From Methanomicrobiales archaeon (GTDB taxonomy: Archaea; Halobacteriota; Methanomicrobia; Methanomicrobiales; Methanoculleaceae): a stretch of 19,445 nt of DNA. Positions within the stretch are counted from its first letter, which is position 1. Each line of letters begins with the position of its first letter. Below are positions 7,641 through 13,051 of the stretch, in pieces. The notes beneath the pieces are model-generated. The model was given only the letters and a program-made list of their open reading frames with translations. It made no database searches and was not told the origin of the DNA. Location of the stretch: NCBI GenBank assembly GCA_019136335.1, contig JAGVUK010000179.1, forward strand, positions 1-19,445. The letters are read 5' to 3'. Both the position numbers and the translations under genes were made by a program.

Positions 7641-7654
7641 GGACCCCGCGGTCC
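7641..7654 (+). terminator. Small hairpin after FAS1 gene 1
   Basis: GGACC, loop CCGC, GGTCC form a 5-bp stem 15 bases after the stop codon. No T tract follows directly. The 192-base gap to the next FAS1 gene is otherwise very GC-rich until the AT-rich promoter at 7768-7790. Confidence 0.25.
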
Positions 7655-7770
7655 GGCGGGGGACGGGCGTTGCCGCCGGGTGCGGGGCGGCCCCCGCTCC
7701 CCGCCGGCGGAGGGGGAACGCAATCCGGCGCCGCCGCACCCGGCCATCGCCCCGGAGGCATTGGCGTAAT

Positions 7771-7811
7771 TTTATATAGCACAGTAAATAATTCAAACGG
7801 CCATCCGGAGG
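7771..7811 (+). promoter_or_regulatory. TATA box and ribosome binding site of FAS1 gene 2
   Basis: TTTATATA at 7771-7778 is a clear archaeal TATA element in a GC-rich background, about 43 bases before the ATG at 7819. GGAGG at 7807-7811 lies seven bases before that ATG. FAS1 genes 2 and 3 overlap by four bases and would share this promoter. Confidence 0.7.
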
Positions 7812-7818
7812 ATCATCG

Positions 7819-8253
7819 ATGAAGAGTATATTTGAGACTGCCCGGGAAGACGACCGGTTGAGCACCTCCGTACGGATGATACAGGCCGGGGGGTTCTCAG
7901 GGACCCTCGGGGGAGAGGGGGAGTTCACGGCCTTTATACCGACGAACGAAGCGTTTTCTATCTTTCCCGGAGAGATGCTGGACGCTATCGCGGGCGACCG
8001 GGAGAAGCTTGCCGGCATGATCGGGTACCACGTGGTCCAGGGCAAACTCACCACGCACGAGCTCGCGCAGATGGAGGCCATCAGGACCCTGCAGGGGGAC
8101 CACCTGGACATCACGGGGCCTCCGGCAGCGGTGCGGTTGAACGACGCTACCGTCATCGAGCCCGACGTCAGGTGCACAAACGGCATCTACCATATCATCG
8201 ACAGGGTGCTCCTGCCGCGCGCGGTCGAGGCGCGGGTGAAGAGGGCGGTATGA
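7819..8253 (+). CDS. Fasciclin (FAS1) domain protein 2
   Basis: A 144-residue single FAS1 domain. The H1 motif reads FTAFIPTNEAFSIFP, the YH motif IGYHVVQGKL, and the H2 motif RCTNGIYHIIDRVLLP. The N-terminus (MKSIFETAREDDRLSTSVRM) has no signal peptide. It shares the CTNGI(C/Y)H motif with copies 3 and 4, so it is closer to them than to copy 1. Its stop codon overlaps the start of FAS1 gene 3 as ATGA, so these two are translationally coupled. No substrate or partner can be named from sequence alone. Confidence 0.85.
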   Translation: MKSIFETAREDDRLSTSVRMIQAGGFSGTLGGEGEFTAFIPTNEAFSIFPGEMLDAIAGDREKLAGMIGYHVVQGKLTTHELAQMEAIRTLQGDHLDITGPPAAVRLNDATVIEPDVRCTNGIYHIIDRVLLPRAVEARVKRAV

Positions 8254-8675
8254 AGAACATCCTCGCGACCCTGCGAGAGTCGGGATCGTTTGCCACGTTC
8301 CTCGACCTCGTGCAGGCAGCCGCCATGGAGGAGCGGTTGAGCGTCGAAGGGCCCTACACGCTCTTCGTCCCGGACGACGATGCGTTCAGGGCGGTGCCGC
8401 AGCGGGAGCTCGACGCGATCCGGGAGGATGCCGACCGGCTCGCTGAGGTGCTGAATTATCATATCGTCCCGGGGGTGCACTCCATGATAGACCTCCTCGG
8501 CATACGGGCCCTCCGATCGCTCCAGGGGGAAGACCTGGCCGTGGAGATAGCCCGGGAGGGGGTGCTGATCAACAACGTCCCGATCGTGGAATCGGATGCG
8601 TGGTGCACGAACGGCATCTGCCACGCGATCTACGCGCTGCTCCTCCCTCCCGGCGCCCGGAAGGTCGCCGCATAG
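8250..8675 (+). CDS. Fasciclin (FAS1) domain protein 3
   Basis: A 141-residue single FAS1 domain. The H1 motif reads YTLFVPDDDAFRAVP, the YH motif LNYHIVPGVHS, and the H2 motif WCTNGICHAIYALLLPP. The start at 8250 overlaps the preceding stop (ATGA), with purine-rich GAAGAGGGCGG upstream. Codons further upstream in this frame are a shadow of gene 2. There is no signal peptide. The pair of cysteines in CTNGIC is shared with copy 4 and could form a disulphide or bind metal, but that is only inference. The gene is followed directly by a repeat element starting at 8711. Confidence 0.85.
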   Translation: MKNILATLRESGSFATFLDLVQAAAMEERLSVEGPYTLFVPDDDAFRAVPQRELDAIREDADRLAEVLNYHIVPGVHSMIDLLGIRALRSLQGEDLAVEIAREGVLINNVPIVESDAWCTNGICHAIYALLLPPGARKVAA

Positions 8676-8710
8676 CGGTCCGGGGCACCTCATTCGGATG
8701 CCCTGGAGCA

Positions 8711-9007
8711 CTGGTGCAACGATTCCCAATTACCGGCACGCTCAACGGAGGAGATCAGCGTTCTTGTTTCGCACTGCCCGGGCATCTCCACGGGGAGATC
8801 CCGGAGGAGAACCGGATACGGCTTCCCCCCGGGTATCCCCACGCACTGCCCCCTTCCTGCGGAGGGGGCGGGGGAGGAGGCCGAAGGCCGGGCGGGGTGG
8901 GGGGTGCCGGAGAAGCGCATGGGTATGCCACCCGGGTGAAGCGCGGGCGGGGTGGGGGATGGGACGAAGGCCAGATATGGCCTGTTCGTTTGGAATCGAT
9001 GCACCAG
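8711..9007 (+). mobile_element. Copy 2 of the dispersed repeat: MITE-like element with terminal inverted repeats
   Basis: The left end CTGGTGCAACGATTCCCAA (8711-8729) is an inverted copy of the right end TTTGGAATCGATGCACCAG (8989-9007), with 17 of 19 positions matching. The interior holds a 23-base stretch (8791-8813) that is identical at 11547-11569. It also holds a core box at 8819-8851 that recurs at 11575, 11733 and 11996, a G-rich tract, and the right-end box 8957-9007 shared with copies 1 and 3. No transposase is encoded. Small size, inverted ends and dispersal fit a non-autonomous MITE-like element. I could not define a target-site duplication with confidence. Short open frames across it are GC-driven. 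It lies in the 542-base gap between FAS1 genes 3 and 4. Confidence 0.7.
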
Positions 9008-9022
9008 AGCCGGGCGGATGAG

Positions 9023-9059
9023 CCCCGGGAGGACGCGTGAACCAACCGCCCTCCCGGGG
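9023..9059. repeat. 10-bp perfect inverted repeat right of the repeat element
   Basis: CCCCGGGAGG (9023-9032) and CCTCCCGGGG (9050-9059) are exact reverse complements around a 17-nt loop, so a very stable hairpin could form in RNA from either strand. It sits 15 bases beyond the right inverted terminus of the MITE-like element. No T tract follows. The remaining bases to 9217 show no gene I can support. Confidence 0.55.
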
Positions 9060-9217
9060 GGGGGAAGGCCCTCAAAGCCCGGCGGCGCGTTGATCGTGTC
9101 CGGTCCCCTCTGCCGTGCGGAGGATCCGGCAAAGGGACGCCGCTCCCATTCCCCGGCGTGCACAGGGGGCCTTCCCGCTCGTGCCGCCTTCACCCCAAAA
9201 GATACATAACCCGGCAG

Positions 9218-9649
9218 ATGCAGTGGGGAGAACGGATTGAGACCCTGGAGGACTCGGAGGACCTCTCCGTGTTCCTCGACCTGATCCGGATAGCAGGCAT
9301 GGAGCCGATGCTCCGTGAGCGGGGGCCGTTCACGGTCTTCGTCCCGACAAACGAGGCGTTTTCGAGGGTCAGGAAAGAGCGGATGGACGAGATCAGGCAC
9401 GATGCGGATAAGCTCCTGCTCATCGTGAGTTACCACGTCGTGCCGGGGCAGCTCACCTCGGAGGACCTCCGGGGCATCGCCGCCGTCAGGTCGAGCCTCG
9501 GGACGGATCTCGTCATACGCTCGTCTGACCGGGGCATCACCGTCAACAGCGTCCCGATCGTCGAGGCCGACGCGTTCTGCACAAACGGGATCTGTCACGC
9601 GATCGCATCTGCACTCGTCCCCCCGGCGATAGAGATCGCCGCGGCTTGA
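9218..9649 (+). CDS. Fasciclin (FAS1) domain protein 4
   Basis: A 143-residue single FAS1 domain. The H1 motif reads FTVFVPTNEAFSRV, the YH motif SYHVVPGQLTSEDL, and the H2 motif FCTNGICHAIASALVPP. It is most similar to copy 3 by eye, including the N-terminal stretch TFLDLV/VFLDLI. That similarity supports the ATG at 9218 rather than a start further upstream or downstream. There is no signal peptide. An AT-rich box (AAAGATACATAA, about 9196-9208) lies just before the start, so its promoter may be separate from that of genes 2 and 3. It converges on uvsE with a 17-base gap. Confidence 0.83.
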   Translation: MQWGERIETLEDSEDLSVFLDLIRIAGMEPMLRERGPFTVFVPTNEAFSRVRKERMDEIRHDADKLLLIVSYHVVPGQLTSEDLRGIAAVRSSLGTDLVIRSSDRGITVNSVPIVEADAFCTNGICHAIASALVPPAIEIAAA

Positions 9650-9666
9650 GCGGGCGGCCCGTTCCG

Positions 9667-10569
9667 TCACCCTGCCGGCGGGCGGAACCGCCCGTCCCGG
9701 CAGGCGATCCCGACGGCTAAACGAGCGCTCGCCTCTTTGTCCTTGATCTCAAGCATGATGTCCATATCCGTCGGTGCGGTTTCGGCGAGGAATCCGCTGA
9801 AATGCGCGGCATCCAGGCTCTCTGCGTGCCGACCCTTCCGCCCGCCGGGGAACGGGGTGCTGTAGTCGGTCATCAGGATACCGTCCTTTCCCCGCCAGGT
9901 CGCGCTGCACAGGTCCGCCGCTTCGGCCACCCCGGTGCCCGAAGGGTTGACCTCGTGGTGGAAGGCATCAAAGAGCACCGGGATGCCGGTCTCCTCGTGG
10001 ATGCGGAGGCAGTCGGCCACGGTGTAGCGCGAGTCGTCGTTCTCGATGACCAGCCGGCGGAGGATGCTCTCGTCGAGACGGGAGTACTCGCGGCAGAACC
10101 GTTGCATGCTCGCCTCCCGGTCTCCGTAGACGCCGCCGACGTGGACCTGGATCTTTGCCGTCCCGTCAAGGTGCATGGCGTCAAGGACCGCGGCGTGATA
10201 GCGGAGTTCCGCGACGCTCCGCTCGACGATACCCGGGTCTTTCGCGTTGATGATGACGAACTGGTCCGGGTGCATGGAGATCCGCATCCCGTGCCCCCTG
10301 ATGAACTGGCCGAGATCCGCAAACGCCCCGGCGAAGGTCTCCTCCCATGCGGCGGTGCAGGCCGGGTGCGATGCGAACGGGACGAGGTCCGAGGTGATCC
10401 GGAAGAAGAGGATGCACTCACGGAGGTTGAAGCGGAGGATCTCCTGAAGGCAGCGGAGGTTCTCCCGGACGGTCTCTTCCAGCCGTTCGCCGGAGTAGGA
10501 GGCGAGCCTGAACGTGCGGCCACTGGAGCAGCCGATGCTTCGGTTGATGCAGGGGTAGCCGATCTTCAT
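9667..10569 (-). CDS. uvsE: UV damage endonuclease UvsE/UVDE
   Basis: Nicks DNA 5' to UV photoproducts and some other lesions, starting an alternative excision repair. The 300-residue protein is a TIM barrel of the UVDE family. It starts MKIGYPCINRSIGCSSGRTF and has the expected metal and active-site segments in order: ISMHPDQFVIINAKDP, KIQVHVGGVYGDRE, LVIENDDSRYTV, VLFDAFHHEVNPSG, ILMTDYSTPFPGGRKGRH and MLEIKDKEASA. I chose 10569 because upstream in-frame residues (from 10602) do not resemble the family, and MKIGYPC is its usual opening; GGAG precedes it. It lies 55 bases downstream of the MutY-like gene on the same strand and is probably co-transcribed with it. Confidence 0.92.
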   Translation of the reverse strand: MKIGYPCINRSIGCSSGRTFRLASYSGERLEETVRENLRCLQEILRFNLRECILFFRITSDLVPFASHPACTAAWEETFAGAFADLGQFIRGHGMRISMHPDQFVIINAKDPGIVERSVAELRYHAAVLDAMHLDGTAKIQVHVGGVYGDREASMQRFCREYSRLDESILRRLVIENDDSRYTVADCLRIHEETGIPVLFDAFHHEVNPSGTGVAEAADLCSATWRGKDGILMTDYSTPFPGGRKGRHAESLDAAHFSGFLAETAPTDMDIMLEIKDKEASARLAVGIACRDGRFRPPAG

Positions 10570-10624
10570 CGCTCCAGTAAGGTGGTCCGGGGCCGGCATC
10601 AACCTGCCCCTGGGCCTCCCCGCC

Positions 10625-11509
10625 TCACCGGCACGTATACGTCCCCCCGGTCTCCGCGATGAACCCCTCCCGCACGAGGTCCCCGAGGATCCTCCTCACC
10701 CGCCCGGGATCCTCAGCGACCCGGGCCGCCGCCGCCTCCCCCGTGACGGTGCCCTCCTCGAGGACGAGCGCGAGTATCCGCCCCCGGACCTGCCGGTCGG
10801 AGCCCTCGAACCGGCTCTGCCGGGAGTAGGACGCGCTCCGCCGGTTCGGGTTCGTCGTCCGCTTCTTCAGGACCGTGCCGTAGTCCATCAGTGCGCTATA
10901 CCACTCCCGCGGGTTTCCACGGTCGAGCGCCTGCTCGACGAGCGGGAGGATCTCGTCGTCCCTGACCCCCTCCCGGTCCTGGAAGAAGAAGTGGATGAAG
11001 ACGCGCCGGATGTTCGTCTCGATGTAGACGACCGGCATGTTGAAGGCGTAGGCGCAGATGGCCGCCGCAGTCGCCTTCCCGATGCCGGAGAAGGTCGCGA
11101 GCGTCTCAACGTCGGCCGGGAGCCGGCCCCCGTAGTCGTCGGTCACCCGTTGCGCGGTCTTTTTGAGGGCGATCGCCCGGCGGTTGTAGCCCATCCCCTG
11201 CCAGGCGAGGAGCACCTCGCTCTGCGAGGCGCGGGCGAGGCTCGCGAAGTCCGGGAATCGGTCGAGAAACTCCCGGTACCTCACCGCGACCCGCTCGACC
11301 TGCGTCTGCTGGAGCATGATCTCGGAGACGAGGATCCGGTAGGGGTCGGTGGTGTGCCGCCAGGGAAGGTCGCGGCCGTAAGCGCGAAAGTGCGAGAGGA
11401 TGAGGTCGCGAAAGAGGCGGACGGCCTCCGGGCTGTTCCCGTGCACCCGGGTTTCTTCGAGAATTCGCTGTTCGCGCTCGTTCTGGTCGGGGTCGAGGCT
11501 GCCGATCAC
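10625..11509 (-). CDS. HhH-GPD DNA glycosylase, clusterless MutY-like, with C-terminal winged helix
   Basis: Base-excision-repair glycosylase of the MutY/endonuclease III superfamily. From a GTG at 11509 it has 294 residues. The MutY signature SEIMLQQTQVERV (Glu63) and AWQGMGYNRRA are clear, and the helix-hairpin-helix reads FSGIGKATAAAICAYAF (140-156). Differences from standard MutY are Glu164 in IETNIRR where the catalytic Asp of LDGNVKR is expected, Ala146 where endonuclease III has its Lys, no four-Cys Fe-S motif, and no NUDIX-type domain. The last about 50 residues look like a winged helix. The A/G mismatch specificity is therefore likely but unproven. The start is uncertain (GTG 11509 or GTG 11446); codons above 11540 belong to repeat DNA. 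Confidence 0.8.
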   Translation of the reverse strand: MIGSLDPDQNEREQRILEETRVHGNSPEAVRLFRDLILSHFRAYGRDLPWRHTTDPYRILVSEIMLQQTQVERVAVRYREFLDRFPDFASLARASQSEVLLAWQGMGYNRRAIALKKTAQRVTDDYGGRLPADVETLATFSGIGKATAAAICAYAFNMPVVYIETNIRRVFIHFFFQDREGVRDDEILPLVEQALDRGNPREWYSALMDYGTVLKKRTTNPNRRSASYSRQSRFEGSDRQVRGRILALVLEEGTVTGEAAAARVAEDPGRVRRILGDLVREGFIAETGGTYTCR

Positions 11510-11619
11510 ACCATCATTCTGTCCGGCAGGGGCAAATAGGTTGGGCCGGGGAGATCCCGGAGGAGAACCTGATACGGCTTCCCACCGGATATCGCCATGA
11601 CTGCCCCCGCCCCCTCCCC

Positions 11620-11764
11620 ATGGCGATATCTCCACGGTCCACTCCAGGGGGAGTTCCCGGGATCGAACCGGCTACTGCCGGTTCTTTTCTGCCCGCCCTT
11701 TCGGGAAACCGCCGCCAGCACTATCCCCGGCACGGCTTCCCACCGGGTATCGCCATGACTGCCC
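11620..11764 (+). repeat. Direct sub-repeat A1 within copy 3
   Basis: It begins ATGGCGATATCTCCACGGTCC and ends with the CGGCACGGCTTCCCACCGG core box. The same order and similar spacing recur at 11886-12026 (A2), with more divergence in the middle. This shows that copy 3 grew by direct duplication or repeated insertion. Confidence 0.55.
11665..11688 (+). terminator. Terminator-like hairpin inside sub-repeat A1
   Basis: GAACCGGC (11665-11672), loop TACT and GCCGGTTC (11677-11684) form a perfect 8-bp stem followed by TTTT at 11685-11688. It is the best intrinsic-terminator shape in the window, yet no plus-strand gene ends nearby. It could end a short RNA transcribed from the repeat, or be a chance product of GC-rich DNA. 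Confidence 0.4.
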
Positions 11765-11885
11765 TCGCCCCCGGGAGGGGGCGGGGGAGGAGCGCGAAGC
11801 GCGGGCGGGGTGGGGTTGCCGGAGAGGAACGTATGAGTATCCCCCTGCGGGGAGAGGGAAACCCCCTCCCCGGTCCCCACCCCCT

Positions 11886-12026
11886 GTGGCGATAGCCACC
11901 ACGGTCCAGTGTACCGGGACAAGCTTGGAAGAACTGGGTCCGGGCTTGCTCTCCCTCTCCTCCAGGAAACTGACGTCAGCGCCGCTCCCCCGGCACGGCT
12001 TTCCACCGGATATCGCAAGCACTGCC
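11886..12026 (+). repeat. Direct sub-repeat A2 within copy 3
   Basis: It begins GTGGCGATAGCCACCACGGTCC, parallel to A1 at 11620, and ends in the CGGCACGGCTTTCCACCGG core box. The middle (about 11910-11980) aligns only loosely with A1. No open frame here is credible as a gene. Confidence 0.5.
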
Positions 12027-12253
12027 CCCTTCCAGTGGAGGGGGGAGGAGGCCGAAGGCCGGGCGGGGCGGGGGTTGCCGGTGAAGCGTATGGATATTCC
12101 ATCGGTGTAAAGCGCGGGCGGGGCGGGGGGACGGAGGGGAGCGCTCCGTGGGGATGGGACGAAGGCCAGATGGTCTGTTAATCTGGAACCGATGCACCAG
12201 TAACAGGGGCCCTCCGGGGGGGCGTCCCTTCACACCTATCAAGGTTCAAACCC

Positions 12254-12273
12254 TTCTTCCGGGAAGAATATCC
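12254..12273 (+). promoter_or_regulatory. Palindromic operator-like site overlapping a TATA-like box
   Basis: TTCTTCC-G-GGAAGAA (12254-12268) is a perfect inverted repeat with 7-base arms. Its right arm runs into AAGAATATCC, whose centre is about 28 bases before the ATG at 12297. There is no Shine-Dalgarno sequence, so transcription would start at or near the ATG. A dimeric regulator bound here would cover the TATA element. Confidence 0.45.
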
Positions 12274-12296
12274 GGTCGGCGGACAGACATACCGGT

Positions 12297-13037
12297 ATGG
12301 ATACCCGGTACTCCCCACCCGTGAGCGCTGCAGAGATGCGGGAGATCTACCGCCGGTACGCGGCCGGGCGGCCGGATCTCCGCGGCATCCTCCTGCCGGA
12401 CCTCCTGCCGCACGACGCCTGCGGCGCCCACCAGGTGCCCGGCCGCATACGGGTGCTCTTCATCGCCGAGTCCCCGCCCTGGGCCGCCGGGCGGCGCGAG
12501 ATCGCCGGCCCTTCCGACTGCTCGAGTGCCGACTACCCCTACTTCTACAACGGCCGCTACGACGCAGGGCGCCGCCGGGCGGGAGCGCCGCTCTCCGGCG
12601 GGCTCGCGGAGAACTTGTTCCTGCTGCTCGGGCTCGATGGCGGGACGCGCCGCGAGAACCTGGAACTCTTCACCGGAAAGAACTGCTACCTGGTCGACAC
12701 GGTCAGGTGCGTCTTCCGGAAGAACCGGAAGGCGGCCATCCCCGGCGACCTCATCCGGATGAGCGCCCGGGAGATCCTCGCTTCCGAGTTCAAGGGTCTC
12801 GCCCCGGAGTACGTCGTCGCCCTCGGGAACACGGCGCTCACCGGGCTCCGGGAAATCGAGCCCTACGCGAGCGCTCTTGCGGGCGCCGGAACGATCACCG
12901 CGATCAGCGCCGATCGCCGGGACGACCTCTTCCGGGAGCACCGCCTCCTCTGCGTGCCCTACCCGGGCGGGCGGAACCGGCGCTACCTCGACGTGATCGA
13001 GTCGGAGTTTGCGGCCGTCAGGGACCTTCTGCCCTGA
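12297..13037 (+). CDS. Hypothetical protein, possible uracil-DNA glycosylase superfamily member
   Basis: I do not recognise this 246-residue protein as a named family. Its layout recalls the uracil-DNA glycosylase fold: a first strand and loop VLFIAESPPW (residues 53-62) in the place of GEAPG, then NCYLVDTVRCVFRKN (129-143), resembling the TNxVKCRPPxNR segment. It continues with LAPEYVVALGNTALTGL, like the PxVIVALGxxA segment, and ends VPYPGGRNRRYLDVI where HPSP is normally found. The usual catalytic His is missing, so activity is doubtful. The family-4 Fe-S cysteine spacing is also absent. It neighbours DNA repair genes, has an apparently leaderless start with a palindrome at the promoter, and converges on hsp20 with a 14-base gap. 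Confidence 0.5.
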   Translation: MDTRYSPPVSAAEMREIYRRYAAGRPDLRGILLPDLLPHDACGAHQVPGRIRVLFIAESPPWAAGRREIAGPSDCSSADYPYFYNGRYDAGRRRAGAPLSGGLAENLFLLLGLDGGTRRENLELFTGKNCYLVDTVRCVFRKNRKAAIPGDLIRMSAREILASEFKGLAPEYVVALGNTALTGLREIEPYASALAGAGTITAISADRRDDLFREHRLLCVPYPGGRNRRYLDVIESEFAAVRDLLP

Positions 13038-13051
13038 CCGCGGCCCGCTGC

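Larger units (their letters stand above)
11547..12200 (+). repeat. Copy 3 of the dispersed repeat: composite array of nested modules
   Basis: This is the non-coding stretch between the MutY-like gene and the UDG-like gene. Its left part (11547-11569) is identical to 8791-8813 in copy 2. A core box beginning CGGCTT(C/T)CCACCGG occurs three times (11575-11606, 11733-11764, 11996-12027). G-rich GAAGGCCGGGCGGGG-type tracts recur after the second and third boxes. The right end (12130-12200) has the ACGGAG...CTCCGT hairpin of copy 1, the GATGGGACGAAGGCC box of copies 1 and 2, and the terminus TCTGGAACCGATGCACCAG (12182-12200). No left inverted terminus is visible near 11547. It looks like several insertions or internal duplications of one element. 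Confidence 0.75.

Noticed and set aside
8870..8985. A reading frame partly conserved between copy 2 and copy 3 of the repeat (RRPGG...AGEA.GY...KRGRGGG...WDEGQ)
   Set aside because: The frame is shared because the DNA is repeated. It has no start or ribosome site in common, differs by inserted blocks, and both strands stay open, so a protein is not supported.
8701..9017. Clear target-site duplication around the MITE-like element
   Set aside because: AGC occurs at 8707-8709 and 9008-9010, but an extra A lies between the left AGC and the inverted repeat, and three bases are too few to trust without an empty site.
8690..9670. Minus-strand open frame spanning the repeat and FAS1 copy 4
   Set aside because: It covers a non-coding repeat and the antisense of FAS1 copy 4. 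Proline- and arginine-rich strings from the repeat are typical spurious predictions.
11510..11635. N-terminal extension of the MutY-like protein into the repeat
   Set aside because: The residues encoded there come from repeat DNA (GGGGGSHGDIRWEAV) and have no counterpart in the family.
11655..11672. tRNA T-arm-like sequence on the minus strand (GGTTCGATCCCGG)
   Set aside because: Only the T-loop resemblance is present. The stem has a mismatch, and no acceptor, anticodon or D arms can be found around it.
11547..12200. Possible CRISPR array
   Set aside because: The repeated units are long, degenerate and unevenly spaced, without uniform short repeats and unique spacers, and no cas genes are nearby apart from the Cas4-like nuclease domain of a Dna2-type protein.
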